A stretch of DNA of 64,000 bases from Henriciella pelagia (GCF_002088945.1 NZ_NCSU01000003.1:62001-126000), one strand, 5' to 3'. Numbered from the stretch's first letter, positions 7,574 to 17,653 are shown. Notes: generated from the letters alone by a model not told the origin. Translations and numbers: made by a program.

Positions 7574-8608
7574 ATGATCATGATCGCTTTGATCGTCGGT
7601 GGACTTGTCCTGCTGCTTGCAGGTGGCGAGTTGCTGGTGCGCGGGTCGGTCGGCGTTGCCCGCCGGCTTGGAATGTCGGAGCTGCTGATCGGCCTGACTC
7701 TGGTCGGCTTCGGCACGTCCATGCCGGAAATGGTGACCAGCCTCCAGGCGCTGGCCGACGGCTCTGTCGGCATCTCGGTCGGCAATGTCATGGGGTCCAA
7801 TACAGCGAACATCCTGCTGGTTATCGGGGCGGGCGCGCTGATTACGCCGATTATCACCCATCCCGGAGCACTCGCACGCGATGGCCTGGTCATGCTTGCG
7901 GCAACCATCCTGTTCGCCCTTGTCCTCTGGTTTGATGGGTTCAACCGGATCACCGGTATCATCTTCTTCCTGCTGCTGGTCATCTATCTCATCGCTTCGG
8001 TCATCCTCGACCGGCGCAAGGGATCGAAGGCGGCCGAAGTGCACACTGGAGAAGCCGAGATCGTCGAGACGCATGAGCCGCTCTGGCTTTCCTTGCTCCT
8101 GTCCATTGGCGGCATTGCCGGCGTTGTGTTCGGGGCCAAGCTGCTGGTCACCGGCGGCTCGGACCTCGCCCGGGCCGTCGGTATCTCCGAGACCGTTATC
8201 GGCCTCTCCATCGTCGCTATCGGCACCAGCCTGCCTGAACTGGTGACCTCCATTGTCTCGGCCGTCAAAGGCAAGGCCGACGTCGCGCTCGGCAATGTGA
8301 TCGGCTCCAACATCTTCAACATTCTCGGCATCATGGGCGTCTCGGCGGCCGTTTACCCGTTCAGCATCATCAGTGCGGATGGCGCAGACCCATCCCAGCC
8401 ACTCGAAGTTGGCGCCCGCGACTTTGCGCCGGGCGAAAGCCTTGTCAGCATGCAGGACATCGGCGCGCTCGGCCTGTCGCTCTTCTTCCTCTTCCTCTTT
8501 GCCTATACGGGAAAGAAGATCGCCCGCTGGGAAGGCATGGTGCTGCTCGCCGGCTACGCGCTCTACATGGCGCTCAGCTTCAATCTCATCCCACGTATCG
8601 GAGGCTGA
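7574..8608 (+). CDS. CaCA-family sodium/calcium exchanger, YrbG-like (344 aa)
   Basis: A polytopic inner-membrane antiporter with ten predicted segments arranged as two inverted halves. Each half has the alpha-repeat signature: [15 protein letters not shown] with [13 protein letters not shown] in the first (about residues 50-85), and [16 protein letters not shown] with [13 protein letters not shown] in the second (about 215-250). These repeats form the cation site and identify the Na+/Ca2+ exchanger family. RBS GGGAGG is ten bases upstream. The stop codon is separated from the queF start by one base, so the two genes are translationally linked although functionally unrelated. Confidence 0.9.
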   Translation: MIMIALIVGGLVLLLAGGELLVRGSVGVARRLGMSELLIGLTLVGFGTSMPEMVTSLQALADGSVGISVGNVMGSNTANILLVIGAGALITPIITHPGALARDGLVMLAATILFALVLWFDGFNRITGIIFFLLLVIYLIASVILDRRKGSKAAEVHTGEAEIVETHEPLWLSLLLSIGGIAGVVFGAKLLVTGGSDLARAVGISETVIGLSIVAIGTSLPELVTSIVSAVKGKADVALGNVIGSNIFNILGIMGVSAAVYPFSIISADGADPSQPLEVGARDFAPGESLVSMQDIGALGLSLFFLFLFAYTGKKIARWEGMVLLAGYALYMALSFNLIPRIGG

Positions 8609-8609
8609 T

Positions 8610-9074
8610 ATGAGCAAGGACATCTATTCCGGTCTCGACCAGCTGGGCGGCTCGAACGCCATTCCGGCTTCGCCCGAAGAGGCCAATCTTGAGCGCGTCC
8701 AGAACCCGCATGCCGACACGCTCTACCTCGCCCGCTTCACCGCGCCGGAATTCACGTCGCTTTGCCCGGTGACCGGCCAGCCGGATTTTGCCCATCTCGT
8801 CATCGACTATGCGCCCGGCCCCTGGCTGGTAGAGAGCAAGAGCCTGAAGCTCTACCTCACCGCCTTCCGCAATCACGGCGCTTTCCATGAAGACTGCACG
8901 GTCGCGATCGGCAAGCGGCTGGCAGGCCTGCTCGATCCGAAATGGCTGCGCATTTCCGGCTACTGGTATCCGCGCGGCGGCATTCCGATCGACGTGTTCT
9001 GGCAGACAGGGGCGATCCCGGACGGGCTCTACGTGCCCGACACAGGCGTCGCGTCCTATCGCGGCCGGGGATAA
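8610..9074 (+). CDS. queF: NADPH-dependent 7-cyano-7-deazaguanine reductase QueF (154 aa)
   Basis: Reduces preQ0 to preQ1 in queuosine tRNA modification. The active-site segment [14 protein letters not shown] supplies the nucleophilic Cys52 and Asp59; the QueF signature ESKSLKLYL (from Glu75) and FRNHGAFHE follow. The length of about 150 residues corresponds to the short, single-domain type (YkvM-like), not the duplicated E. coli type. ATG 8610 has GGAGG six bases upstream, inside the end of the exchanger gene. Cytoplasmic enzyme; no other queuosine genes are in the window. Confidence 0.95.
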   Translation: MSKDIYSGLDQLGGSNAIPASPEEANLERVQNPHADTLYLARFTAPEFTSLCPVTGQPDFAHLVIDYAPGPWLVESKSLKLYLTAFRNHGAFHEDCTVAIGKRLAGLLDPKWLRISGYWYPRGGIPIDVFWQTGAIPDGLYVPDTGVASYRGRG

Positions 9075-9098
9075 ACGCGCCTCTCAATTCTACGCGTC

Positions 9099-9128
9099 AC
9101 CCTCGACCGCCAGAGGCGGTCTGAGGGT
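9099..9128. terminator. Hairpin downstream of queF
   Basis: ACCCTC-GACCGCC (9099-9111) pairs almost perfectly with GGCGGTC-TGAGGGT (9115-9128) around an AGA loop. There is no T tract, so it may be a repeat or an RNA-stabilising hairpin as much as a terminator. A second imperfect hairpin (9178-9188 with 9198-9207) follows before the convergent phoD gene. Confidence 0.45.
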
Positions 9129-9229
9129 CCAGCTTCAGACCGAGCCGCTAAGCAAAATGGATATGGCAGGAGATAGGCTCCCGGATGAACCTGCGGCTCA
9201 TCGGGAGTGACGCGCGAATGAGAGGCCAG

Positions 9230-10930
9230 TTATCCCTTGGCCAACGCGGTCATCCCATCATCGTCCCGGCGTGTGACGAAACTCGCCACTTTCTCGGCCG
9301 TATAGGCGGTCTCTGCAATCGTCGAGACCTTGTAGAATTCGCCCACCACCCGGTCCGCCGTCAGCGTCACCAGCGTGTAGCCATTGCCGTTCGGGTCATA
9401 CCAGTCGACATCCTCATTCGCTTCGGCAAAGAGCGCGCCAAGATTCGGAATGTCCTTGACGTATTTGCCCATGCCAGGAGAGGTAACGGAAGTGCAGCCA
9501 AGCTCGACGCCGCGGACATTGCCGGATGCATCATGCAGCGTATTGGCCCACGCCGTATGCGTGTCGCCGGTGAAGGTGACGAGCCGCGCGCCGGCTGTCT
9601 CGGCCGACTTGTAGAGCCGCTCACGCGCTGCCGGGAAGCCGTCCCAGGCGTCGAGATTGAAGGGAAGCCCCAACTGGCTGAACGGGATCATCCCCGCGAC
9701 ATAGCCGCTCTGTGCGGCGCGCTGTTCTTCGCTCAGCGCCTGCATCATGTTCGGCGGCTTCACTGTCGCCATGATCACCTGATTGGCGAGCACTTGCCAC
9801 GTCTTGCCCGCACGGGATGACGCTTTCAGGCCATCGTCCAGCCACCGCTCCTGCACCTGGCCCAGCATGGTACGGGCAGGCGCGTTCACGCGCTCCATCA
9901 CATCGGCTGCCCTGGCCGGAATTTCGTCAGGGGCAACGCCTGCCAGCTCTGCGCCCCAGGCGATCTCGTCCGAGCGGCCTGTCAGGCGAGACTCCAGGCA
10001 GAACACCGTCGCCACATCGCCGAAGTCGAACTTGCGATAGATCCCGCCAAGCGCGCGGCTCGCGGCCGGGTCCCGCACCGGCATCCATTCCAGATAGGCC
10101 TGCACGGCGGCCTGCTTGCGGTCTGTCCAGTTGCCCTCGGTTTCTGGCTGGTGGTTCTCGGCACCGGTCCGGTAGGAATTGTTCGTACTCTCATGATCAT
10201 CCCAGGTGCACAGCCAGGGTGCGGCAGCGTGTGCGGCCTGCAGCTTCGGGTCGCGCTTGTACTGGGCATGGCGCATCCGGTAATCGCCGAGCGTCACGAT
10301 CTCCAGGGGCGGCTCGTGGTTGCGGCCGAGCGCCTGTCCCTGCGAGCCGCCATAGCCATCGACGCCATACTCATAAATATAGTCGCCGAGATGGATGACC
10401 GCATCGAGATCGTCCTGCCTGGCGACCGCTTCATAGACATTGAAATAGCCGAACGGATAGTTCGAGCAGGACACGATGGCGAATTTCACGGGCGCGGTGC
10501 CGGAGGCGGCGAGCGTCTTCGTCCTCCCGACGGGAGACGTCACATCGCCTGCGCTAGTCTGCGCGGTGAACTGGTAGAAATACTCGGTGGACGGTTCGAG
10601 GCCGTCCATGTCGACCTTGACCGTGAAATCGCTGCCCGCCGTTGCGGTCGACATTCCCTGCGAGACAATATCCGACAGGGCGGCGTCCCGTGCTACAAGC
10701 ACACTGACCGGAATTGCGGACGCGGAGTCGTCCGTGTCTGGCGTGACACGCGTCCACAGAATGACGCGCTCGGACAAGGGGTCACCGGATGCGACACCAT
10801 GAAGGAAGGAGACTGTGCCCGGATAGGGTGGGCGATTGCCCGCCAGCGGATCGATGGTCGTGGTACAGGCGGCCAGTCCGGCAGCGCCCGCGCCAAAGCC
10901 CAGAAAGCGGCGTCTTGAAACCCTGCTCAT
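9230..10930 (-). CDS. phoD: PhoD-type alkaline phosphatase, Tat-exported (566 aa)
   Basis: The N-terminus has the twin-arginine motif SRRRFLGFG (residues 5-13), a hydrophobic stretch and LAAC (19-22), suggesting Tat export and possibly lipidation. The metal-binding motifs of the PhoD family follow: CSNYPFGYFN, HLGDYIYEYG (about 180), WDDHE (about 242) and FTGDTHTAW (about 455). The enzyme hydrolyses phosphate mono- and diesters in the periplasm using Ca/Fe cofactors. It is convergent with queF and divergent from rluD. No convincing Pho box is visible just upstream even though the Pho regulon lies about 3 kb away. GGAGGAGA lies about seven bases before ATG. Confidence 0.93.
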   Translation of the reverse strand: MSRVSRRRFLGFGAGAAGLAACTTTIDPLAGNRPPYPGTVSFLHGVASGDPLSERVILWTRVTPDTDDSASAIPVSVLVARDAALSDIVSQGMSTATAGSDFTVKVDMDGLEPSTEYFYQFTAQTSAGDVTSPVGRTKTLAASGTAPVKFAIVSCSNYPFGYFNVYEAVARQDDLDAVIHLGDYIYEYGVDGYGGSQGQALGRNHEPPLEIVTLGDYRMRHAQYKRDPKLQAAHAAAPWLCTWDDHESTNNSYRTGAENHQPETEGNWTDRKQAAVQAYLEWMPVRDPAASRALGGIYRKFDFGDVATVFCLESRLTGRSDEIAWGAELAGVAPDEIPARAADVMERVNAPARTMLGQVQERWLDDGLKASSRAGKTWQVLANQVIMATVKPPNMMQALSEEQRAAQSGYVAGMIPFSQLGLPFNLDAWDGFPAARERLYKSAETAGARLVTFTGDTHTAWANTLHDASGNVRGVELGCTSVTSPGMGKYVKDIPNLGALFAEANEDVDWYDPNGNGYTLVTLTADRVVGEFYKVSTIAETAYTAEKVASFVTRRDDDGMTALAKG

Positions 10931-11012
10931 GGCTCATCTCCTCCCGACAGATGTGTTCTCTTATCGCGGCATCATGACGAATGCGCGAAACTGCGTCTAT
11001 AAGCGCACCACG

Positions 11013-12020
11013 ATGAGCAAGATTTCTTCAACCGCGCAGCCCGCCGACAATGGCACGAGGCTGGACCGTTTCCTGTCCGAACAGGTCGAGACGCTTTCAC
11101 GATCACGCGCGAAGGCCCTGATCAAGGAGGGCGCAGTCTCGATTGGCGAGCGCACGGTCACCGATCCGAAACTCGCCGTGCGTCCCGGCGATACGTTCGA
11201 TCTCGACATGCCCGCGCCGGTGCCTGCGACGCCCGAGCCTGAAGATATACCGCTTGATGTCCTGTTCGAGGACGAACACCTCATTCTCGTCAACAAGCCT
11301 TCCGGCATGGCGGTTCATCCCGCCCCAGGCAGCTGGCAGGGCACGCTGGTGAATGCGCTGCTGCACCACTGCAAGGGAGAGCTTCCCGGCATTGGTGGGG
11401 TCGAGCGTCCCGGCATTGTCCACCGGATCGACAAGAACACGACCGGGGTCCTCGTCATCGCGAAGACCGAGGCGGCCCATGCCGGCCTCTCGAAACTGTT
11501 CAAGGCACACGATATCGACCGCACCTATCTCGCCATCACGCGCGGTGCACCGCGCCCACTCACCGGCACGGTCGACGAGGCCATTGCCCGCTCCGCCCAT
11601 GACCGAAAGAAGATGGCAGTCGTGGATGAAGATGAGCGCGATGATGCCCGCCATGCCATCACCCATTACAAGGCCCTGGAGACGTTTGGAGAACTCGACA
11701 GGAATACAGGCCTGCCGGCTGCGGCCCTGATGCAGTGCAGGCTCGAGACCGGACGGACCCACCAGATCCGCGTGCACATGGCGCATATCGGCGCGCCGCT
11801 CATCGGTGACCCGACCTATGCCCGTCATCGCGGTATCAAGGCTTATGGAGAAGGCGACGCCTTCATCCAGGCGACAACACTCGCGCGCAAGTTCGACCGG
11901 CAGGCGCTGCACGCCGCCAGTCTCGGCTTCGTTCATCCTCTCACCGGGGAAGATGTCTTTGCCGAAGCGCCGCTGCCGCAGGATATGGATGCACTGGTCG
12001 CGGCCCTGCGGCGGATGTGA
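11013..12020 (+). CDS. rluD: 23S rRNA pseudouridine synthase RluD (335 aa)
   Basis: An N-terminal S4 RNA-binding domain (LDRFLSEQVETLSRSRAKALIKEGAV, about residues 17-43) precedes the RluA-type catalytic domain. The signature PGIVHRIDKNTTGVLVIAKT carries catalytic Asp140; LETGRTHQIRVHMAHIG and PLIGDPTYA are the other family blocks. It modifies uridines in helix 69 of 23S rRNA. Length fits RluD. ATG 11013 was chosen because homologues begin shortly before the S4 domain; an in-frame ATG at 10974 is possible and no strong RBS decides. The gene is divergent from phoD. Two further pseudouridine synthases are in this window (19148-19819, 48875-49771). Confidence 0.92.
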   Translation: MSKISSTAQPADNGTRLDRFLSEQVETLSRSRAKALIKEGAVSIGERTVTDPKLAVRPGDTFDLDMPAPVPATPEPEDIPLDVLFEDEHLILVNKPSGMAVHPAPGSWQGTLVNALLHHCKGELPGIGGVERPGIVHRIDKNTTGVLVIAKTEAAHAGLSKLFKAHDIDRTYLAITRGAPRPLTGTVDEAIARSAHDRKKMAVVDEDERDDARHAITHYKALETFGELDRNTGLPAAALMQCRLETGRTHQIRVHMAHIGAPLIGDPTYARHRGIKAYGEGDAFIQATTLARKFDRQALHAASLGFVHPLTGEDVFAEAPLPQDMDALVAALRRM

Positions 12021-12089
12021 AGGCTCCCCACCCGACCCTCCCGAGAGGGGAGGGGGCGATGGTCGCAGCGTGTCGCCAATTCGCCCTCT

Positions 12090-12162
12090 ATGGTTCGACT
12101 GCGCTCACCATGGCGGGCTATTTCTTTCCCAAAGGCCGACATGGTGAGCGCAGTCGAACCAT
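12090..12162. repeat. Dispersed CATGGTGAGC / TCGAACCA repeat as a perfect 23-base inverted repeat
   Basis: 12090-12112 is the exact reverse complement of 12140-12162, with a 27-base spacer. Other copies are at 2619, 38030, 38090, 51144 and 52310. The surrounding region 12021-12247 contains only repeat-like DNA (a CCCTCCC...GGGAGGG hairpin at its left end) and no gene that I can support. Confidence 0.85.
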
Positions 12163-12247
12163 GAGGCCTCTGTCGATCCTTCAGCATCTTTGCACCAGGC
12201 CTTCCCCTCTCCTTCAGGGGAAGGTCAGGGGGGTACCCCAGCCAAAT

Positions 12248-12526
12248 TCACCGTGGATCGAAATGGTGCTTGTAATAGTTTGCCTGGTCGGCCTTGCGCA
12301 CATGCTCGATGATCTGTTTCTTGAAGCGGATCGGACCGAGGAGTTTCTGGCGATAGGTGCGGCACACTCGCGAATGCTCCAGCTCAAGGCCCCGCCAGAA
12401 TTCGAACAGGCGATGGCGACCGGAATTGTGCGATGCCGGGGCAGGAGGTACCGGGCTGCAGACGGGGCAGCCACCGTCCTTTTCACGCTCTGCGTATGCG
12501 CACACGCAGGTGCCGTCGAATGCCAT
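12248..12526 (-). CDS. Hypothetical small cysteine-containing protein (92 aa)
   Basis: The frame codes for MAFDGTCVCAYAEREKDGGCPVC..., continuing to a basic, aromatic C-terminal half (LFEFWRGLELEH ... NYYKHHFDPR). The N-terminal CxC...CPVC spacing could bind a metal. GGGGG sits five bases before ATG 12526; the longer TTG start at 12547 lacks such a site. I recognise no family. It follows ald on the same strand after 82 bases. The composition looks protein-like, but with no homology in view the gene is only moderately supported. Confidence 0.5.
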   Translation of the reverse strand: MAFDGTCVCAYAEREKDGGCPVCSPVPPAPASHNSGRHRLFEFWRGLELEHSRVCRTYRQKLLGPIRFKKQIIEHVRKADQANYYKHHFDPR

Positions 12527-12608
12527 TCGAACCCCCAGCTCGCTCAACCTTACGGATCGATAGAGCCTTTAATCCACAAATTTGTCCACAGGCAATCCGG
12601 ATTCTTTT

Positions 12609-13730
12609 TCAAGCCTGGGCCCGGAACCAATCCGGCAGCCTGAAGCCCATGCCGAGGTCCCTGGCGACCTGCTCGTGCGTGATGTGCCCTTCGGCAACGG
12701 TGAGTCCGTTGGCAAGGTGCGGGTTCGTGTTCAGCGCGTCGCGCGTGCCCTTGTTCGCGATCTGCAGGACGAAGGGCAGCGTGGCATTGTTCAGCGCATA
12801 GGTAGACGTGCGCGGGACAGCGCCCGGCATGTTGGCAACGCAATAGTGAAGGATGCCGTCGACCTCGTAGATCGGGTCTTCGTGGGTGGTCGCTTTCGAG
12901 GTCTCGAAGCAGCCGCCCTGATCAATCGCAATGTCCACAAGCACGGCGCCCGGCTTCATCGTCTTCAGCTGCTCGCGGCTGATCAGCTTGGGCGCTGCCG
13001 CCCCCGGGATCAGCACCGCGCCGATGACAAGATCAGCCTCCTGTACAGCCGCCGCCAGTGCATGCTTGGTGGAATACATGGTCTTCACCAGCCCGTTGAA
13101 CTGGGCGTCGAGTTCTGCAAGGCGGTTATTATTGCGATCGAACACGGTGACGTCGGCGCGCATGCCGACGGCGATCTCGGCGGCATTTGTGCCGGAGACG
13201 CCGCCGCCGATGATGACAACCTTGGCAGGCTGAACGCCCGGCACGCCGCCGAGCAGCAGGCCGCGGCCCCGCCGTGTCCGCATCAGCGCCCAGGCCGCAA
13301 CCTGCATCGACATTCGGCCAGCCACCTGGCTCATCGGGCGCAGCAGCGGTAGCCCGCCGGCCGGCTCGGTCACGGTTTCATAGGCGATGGCGGTACAGCC
13401 CGATGCGATCAGGCCCTTTGCCTGTACGGGATCGGGCGCCAGGTGCAGGTAGGTGAAGAGAGTATGGTTCGGCGTAAGGCGCGCAGTCTCTTCCGGCTGC
13501 GGCTCCTTCACTTTCACAATGAGTTCGGCTGCCTCGAACACCGCATCAGCGTCCGGGACAATCGACGCACCGACACTCGTATAGTCGCTGTCGGCAAAGC
13601 CCGAACCCGTGCCGGCGCCCTTCTGCACGAAGACGTCGTGTCCGGCATCGATGAGGTCGCCAACGCTTTCTGGCGTCAGGCCGACGCGCGATTCCTGCTT
13701 CTTGATTTCGGTCGGGACTCCAATGCGCAT
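12609..13730 (-). CDS. ald: Alanine dehydrogenase (373 aa)
   Basis: NAD-dependent oxidative deamination of L-alanine to pyruvate and ammonium. The N-terminal block MRIGVPTEIKKQESRVGLTP, the catalytic region HTLFTYLHLA, and the Rossmann segment KVVIIGGGVSGTNAAEIAVG with downstream VFDRNNNRL are characteristic of the AlaDH/PNT family. The length matches the usual 370 residues and excludes transhydrogenase subunits, which carry extra domains. ATG 13730 was chosen because GGAGG lies five bases upstream; an ATG-like extension to 13754 adds eight poorly conserved residues. Cytoplasmic, normally hexameric. It stands just downstream of phoB on the same strand but with a gap of about 90 bases. Confidence 0.93.
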   Translation of the reverse strand: MRIGVPTEIKKQESRVGLTPESVGDLIDAGHDVFVQKGAGTGSGFADSDYTSVGASIVPDADAVFEAAELIVKVKEPQPEETARLTPNHTLFTYLHLAPDPVQAKGLIASGCTAIAYETVTEPAGGLPLLRPMSQVAGRMSMQVAAWALMRTRRGRGLLLGGVPGVQPAKVVIIGGGVSGTNAAEIAVGMRADVTVFDRNNNRLAELDAQFNGLVKTMYSTKHALAAAVQEADLVIGAVLIPGAAAPKLISREQLKTMKPGAVLVDIAIDQGGCFETSKATTHEDPIYEVDGILHYCVANMPGAVPRTSTYALNNATLPFVLQIANKGTRDALNTNPHLANGLTVAEGHITHEQVARDLGMGFRLPDWFRAQA

Positions 13731-13823
13731 ACGATCCTCCGCTGAGACAGTCATTGTCCTGATGAGGCGCAGCTAGAGGTTTCCTACCCCTTGTGCAAGC
13801 GGTTCTGGCCGAAACGTGCCCAA

Positions 13824-14510
13824 TTAGCCGCCTTTCAGGGAATAACCTGCCGATCGGACCGTGCGGATCGGGTCATCGCCGCCCTGGCTCATCAGGGCCT
13901 TGCGCAAACGGCCGACATGCACGTCGACAGTGCGGGCCTCGACATAGACGTCCGAGCCCCAGATGCCATCCAGCAGCTGCTCGCGCGAGAAGACACGGCC
14001 CGGATGCTGCACGAAATAATCAAGAAGCCGGTACTCGGTCGGCCCGAGATGGATGTTCTTGCCGTCGCGGCTGACCGTATGGGTGGTGCGGTCAATCGTG
14101 ATGTCACCGACCGTCACCTGGTCTTCGACGAGCGCCGGACGGATGCGGCGCAGCACGGCGCGAACCCTCGCCATCAGTTCCGTCGTCGAGAAGGGCTTGG
14201 TGACATAATCATCCGCGCCGGTGTCGAGCCCTCGGATACGGTCGGCTTCTTCAGAGCGCGCCGTCAGCATGATGACCGGGAGGTTGGCCGTGTCAGGCTT
14301 GGAGCGAATGCGGCGGCAGACTTCGATGCCGGGCACCTTGGGCAGCATCCAGTCCAGCAGGACCAGGTCAGGCGCACGTTCATCGAGGAGGATCATCGCT
14401 TCATCCCCATCCGGGGCGACCGAGGTATCATACCCTTCGCGTTCGAGATTGTAGCGGAGGAGTTCGGCGACGGCCTTGTCGTCTTCGGCGATCATCACAT
14501 AAGGCTTCAT
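13824..14510 (-). CDS. phoB: Phosphate regulon response regulator PhoB (228 aa)
   Basis: An OmpR/PhoB-type regulator. The receiver domain (residues 1-120) contains the acidic pair Glu9/Asp10, phospho-acceptor Asp53 in LVLLDWMLP, and the TKPF lysine near 104. The winged-helix domain (about 135-225) contains LGPTEYRLLDYFVQHPGRVFSREQLL and the RTVDVHVGRLRKAL recognition region. When phosphorylated by PhoR it binds Pho boxes such as that at 19099-19116. It is the last gene of the pst operon, three bases after phoU, with GGGAGAG seven bases before its ATG. Confidence 0.95.
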   Translation of the reverse strand: MKPYVMIAEDDKAVAELLRYNLEREGYDTSVAPDGDEAMILLDERAPDLVLLDWMLPKVPGIEVCRRIRSKPDTANLPVIMLTARSEEADRIRGLDTGADDYVTKPFSTTELMARVRAVLRRIRPALVEDQVTVGDITIDRTTHTVSRDGKNIHLGPTEYRLLDYFVQHPGRVFSREQLLDGIWGSDVYVEARTVDVHVGRLRKALMSQGGDDPIRTVRSAGYSLKGG

Positions 14511-14513
14511 AAT

Positions 14514-15209
14514 CTAACTCTCCCTGGTCCCCTGACGGGCCTGGATATTTTCGGCCGTGGCTGCCTCGCCAGTGACCATGTAATAAACGGCTTTCGCAAT
14601 ATTGGTCGCATGGTCGCCAATACGCTCAAGGTTCTTCGCCATGAAGATGAGATGGGTGTTCGAGCCGATCTGGCGCGGGTCTTCCATCATGTAGGTCAGC
14701 GTTTCGCGGAACAGCGACATGTAATGGTCGTCAATATCGTCATCGAGATCGAGGACGTTGATGGCGGCGTCGACATCCTGGCGCAGATAGCAGTCGAGGG
14801 CGATCTGCAGCTGGTGCGAAACGGCCTTTGCCATCCGCTCAATGCCTTTGACTGCCGCACGGTTCTCGTCGCCGGTCAGCTCAAGGCAACGTTTCGCGAT
14901 ATTCTTGCAGAGGTCGCCGATGCGTTCGATATCGCCGGCGAGCTTCATGGCGCCAAGCACCGCGCGAAGGTCGGACGCCATGGGGTGGCGAAGGGCGATC
15001 AGGCGGATGATTGCCTGTTCGGCCTCGGCCTCCAGTTCGTCGATGGCCTTGTCGCGCTTGATGACTTCGCGCGCGAGTTCAAGGTCGAAAGTGGTCACGG
15101 CGCGGCTTGCGTCCGTGATCATGGATTCGGCGAGCCCGCCCATTCTCAGCAAATTGGCGGAAAGGTGCTCAAGCTCGTCGGTAAAAGCCGTTACGATGTG
15201 TTCGGACAT
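14514..15209 (-). CDS. phoU: Phosphate signalling protein PhoU (231 aa)
   Basis: An all-helical protein made of two tandem PhoU repeats, each with a characteristic E/D-rich core (RDKAIDELEAEAEQAIIRLIALRHPMASDLR in the first half, NLERIGDHATNIAKAVYYMVTG in the second). PhoU couples the PstSCAB transporter to the PhoR kinase and keeps the regulon off when phosphate is plentiful. The length of 231 is usual. It lies between pstB and phoB in one transcription unit. Confidence 0.95.
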   Translation of the reverse strand: MSEHIVTAFTDELEHLSANLLRMGGLAESMITDASRAVTTFDLELAREVIKRDKAIDELEAEAEQAIIRLIALRHPMASDLRAVLGAMKLAGDIERIGDLCKNIAKRCLELTGDENRAAVKGIERMAKAVSHQLQIALDCYLRQDVDAAINVLDLDDDIDDHYMSLFRETLTYMMEDPRQIGSNTHLIFMAKNLERIGDHATNIAKAVYYMVTGEAATAENIQARQGTRES

Positions 15210-15227
15210 GTCTTGCTCGATTCAGTT

Positions 15228-16049
15228 CTATCCGAAGCGGCCGGTAATGTAATCCTGGGTGCGGCTGTCTTCCGGATTGGTAAAGATGCGTTCTGTATCG
15301 CCGTATTCTACCAGTTTGCCGAGATGAAAGAAGGCTGTGCGCTGCGAAACCCGCGCAGCCTGTTGCATCGAGTGCGTGACGATGACGATGCAGTAGCGCT
15401 CGCGAAGCTCGTCGATAAGCTCTTCAATGCGCGCCGTTGCGATCGGGTCGAGGGCCGAGCAGGGTTCGTCCATCAGGATGACTTCAGGGCTGACAGCAAT
15501 GGCGCGAGCGATACAGAGACGTTGTTGCTGGCCGCCCGAAAGGCTGGTGCCCGGCGCTGCGAGGCGGTCTTTCACTTCTTCCCAGAGCCCGGCCTTGCGC
15601 AGCGAGGATTCAACGATCTCGTCCAGTTCGCTCTTGCCGGCGGCCAGGCCGTGGATGCGAGGGCCATAGGCGATATTGTCATAGATGGATTTCGGGAAGG
15701 GGTTCGGCTTCTGGAACACCATGCCGACGCGCGAGCGCAGCAGGACCGGGTCGATGGACGGGTCATTGATGTCGGCGCCATCCATGATGATCTGGCCCTT
15801 CACGCTGGCCGACTCGATCGTGTCATTCATGCGGTTGATGCATCGCAGGAAGGTCGACTTGCCGCAGCCGGATGGACCGATGAAGGCCGTCACGGCGCGG
15901 TCCTGGATCTCCATGGAGATATCGTAGATCGCCTGCTTCTCATCGTAGAACACATCGATGTGCCGGCAGTCCACCTTGGTCATTTCCGCCATATTCAGGG
16001 CCTGTTTGTTGCGTGCGGTTTCAACGAAGTCTTCGACATTTCCGTCCAT
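15228..16049 (-). CDS. pstB: Phosphate ABC transporter ATP-binding protein PstB (273 aa)
   Basis: ATPase of the high-affinity phosphate importer on the cytoplasmic face. Walker [10 protein letters not shown] (about residues 58-66), Q-loop VFQKPNPFP, signature LSGGQQQR, Walker B VILMDEP and the switch histidine in IVTHSMQQA are all present. PstB-specific text includes RINRMND-like [10 protein letters not shown] and [14 protein letters not shown] 16049 was chosen because GAGGAG lies about ten bases upstream; the alternative ATG 16058 abuts the RBS and overlaps pstA. An N-terminal extension of about 25 residues is usual in alphaproteobacteria. Confidence 0.95.
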   Translation of the reverse strand: MDGNVEDFVETARNKQALNMAEMTKVDCRHIDVFYDEKQAIYDISMEIQDRAVTAFIGPSGCGKSTFLRCINRMNDTIESASVKGQIIMDGADINDPSIDPVLLRSRVGMVFQKPNPFPKSIYDNIAYGPRIHGLAAGKSELDEIVESSLRKAGLWEEVKDRLAAPGTSLSGGQQQRLCIARAIAVSPEVILMDEPCSALDPIATARIEELIDELRERYCIVIVTHSMQQAARVSQRTAFFHLGKLVEYGDTERIFTNPEDSRTQDYITGRFG

Positions 16050-16051
16050 GA

Positions 16052-17653
16052 CTACCATCTCCTCTCAAAGCGGCGGCGTAGTATGATTGCGATCAGGTTC
16101 ATCAGAACCAGGAAGACGAGCAGGACGATGATGGCGGCCGCTGTCTGGGGTTCCCAGGCGCGCTCCGCTCCTGTCGACCACTTATAGATCAGGACTGGCA
16201 GTACCGTCGATTCATCTGTCGGTCCGTCCGGCACTTCGGCCACAAAGGCCACCATGCCGATGAGCAGGAGAGGGGCCGTCTCACCGAGGGCACGCGCCAT
16301 GCCGATGATCGACCCCGTCAGGATGCCCGGCGCTGCGAGCGGCAGGACATGATGGAAGACCGATTGCGTCTTCGAGGCGCCGACGCCGAGCGCCGCTGTG
16401 CGGATCGAGGGCGGGACGGATTTCAGTGCCGCGCGGGATGCAATGATCACGGTCGGCAGGACAAGCAGGCCGAGCACCAGGCCGCCCACGAGCGGCACAG
16501 AGCGCGGCATGCCAAAGAAATTGATGAACACGGCAGCACCCAGCAGGCCGAACACGATGGATGGTACGGCCGCGAGGTTGTTGATGTTAACCTCGATGAG
16601 GTCAGTCATCCGGTTTTTCGGCGCGAACTCTTCAAGGTAGACCGCCGCGAAGATGCCCACCGGGATGGCGAGCAGGGCGGTGACCAGCATGGTCAGGAGC
16701 GAGCCGACAATCGCCGCGGCGGTGCCAGCAAGTTCAGGATAGGTGCTGTCTGCATTGGTAAAGAGCGTCGAATTGAACGCCTTGCGGATGCGGCCTTCAT
16801 CCTTCAGCAGCATGGTCCAGGCGATCTGCCGGTCGCTGACCGTGCGGTTGGCTTCGGCCTGCGCAAGCACGAGCGCGCGAATGCCCTGCGACGGGTCCGG
16901 TGCCACGCGCGCTCCGGCGAGATAGGCAAGGGCGATTTCATTGCTGCTGAACCCTGTCACACTGTACCAGGTGTTGCCGATACCAATCAGCGTGGTCGGA
17001 GCGCTGTCATCAAGCGACTGTTCCTGAAATCCACCTATCGCCTCGGCGAGGGCGCTTGTGTCGGTGCCGGGCGCAAGGCTGACATAGATACCGTCACCAA
17101 TCGCTCCCCTGGCAGAGGCGACCTGTCCGAGGTCGATGGATTTGCGCTCGGTCACGCCGCCCTTGAGATAGAGGTCGATATCGTCAGCGAGCGCGACCGA
17201 GACCGTCTGCTGCGTCCCGACCATGTCGACATGGGCCGCTGTTTTCTTCGCGACCGGCAGGACGGCAAGACGCGTGAACAGGCCGAAGAGCTGGCGGGTT
17301 TCACTTGCATCGGCATCTTCGGGCAGGAACTGGTCCCTGAGACTGTCCTGCAGGAGCAGGTTAAAGCCGCTGACATTGCGGGCAATCGCGTCAGGATCGT
17401 CCGTCCCGTTCGGGGCGACATCCTCGGCATTCAGCGTGATGTCGAAGACGAGCATGTTGCGCTGGAAGGCCGAGGAGGCCTGCGAGATGATCGACACCAG
17501 CAGCGCAATGAGCGCCAGCACGGCGATCGCAATGGCGAACTGGCCATAGAATTTGAAACGGGTTTCCGCAGCATGGCGCTTCTTCAGCCGCTTCAGGGCA
17601 GCGTCCGTCACGAAGGTGCCCTTGGTTTCAGGATTGGGGGCCGGGCTATTCAT
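16052..17653 (-). CDS. pstA: Phosphate ABC transporter permease PstA with N-terminal extension (533 aa)
   Basis: The last 230 residues (from about 300) form the classic permease domain with six membrane spans and the EAA-type coupling loop [27 protein letters not shown]. The first 300 residues are an extension of the DUF3333 type: one membrane span (about 35-57) and a large predicted periplasmic domain ([19 protein letters not shown] onward). E. coli PstA has about 296 residues, so this is nearly twice as long, as is usual in alphaproteobacteria. Its start overlaps the pstC stop by eight bases, showing translational coupling. Confidence 0.93.
   Translation of the reverse strand: MNSPAPNPETKGTFVTDAALKRLKKRHAAETRFKFYGQFAIAIAVLALIALLVSIISQASSAFQRNMLVFDITLNAEDVAPNGTDDPDAIARNVSGFNLLLQDSLRDQFLPEDADASETRQLFGLFTRLAVLPVAKKTAAHVDMVGTQQTVSVALADDIDLYLKGGVTERKSIDLGQVASARGAIGDGIYVSLAPGTDTSALAEAIGGFQEQSLDDSAPTTLIGIGNTWYSVTGFSSNEIALAYLAGARVAPDPSQGIRALVLAQAEANRTVSDRQIAWTMLLKDEGRIRKAFNSTLFTNADSTYPELAGTAAAIVGSLLTMLVTALLAIPVGIFAAVYLEEFAPKNRMTDLIEVNINNLAAVPSIVFGLLGAAVFINFFGMPRSVPLVGGLVLGLLVLPTVIIASRAALKSVPPSIRTAALGVGASKTQSVFHHVLPLAAPGILTGSIIGMARALGETAPLLLIGMVAFVAEVPDGPTDESTVLPVLIYKWSTGAERAWEPQTAAAIIVLLVFLVLMNLIAIILRRRFERRW

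Noticed and set aside
7544-8623. A 359-codon open frame on the minus strand
   Set aside because: It lies opposite the CaCA exchanger gene and is rich in D, R, Q and H, as mirror frames of membrane genes are.
9230-10930. Pho box for phoD
   Set aside because: Expected from the function, but no pair of TGTCA-type repeats with 11-base spacing is visible in the upstream 80 bases.
13791-16187. A 798-codon open frame on the plus strand
   Set aside because: It is antisense to phoB, phoU and pstB, whose products have full family motifs. Long antisense frames are expected with this GC content and codon use, and the translated text shows no domain.
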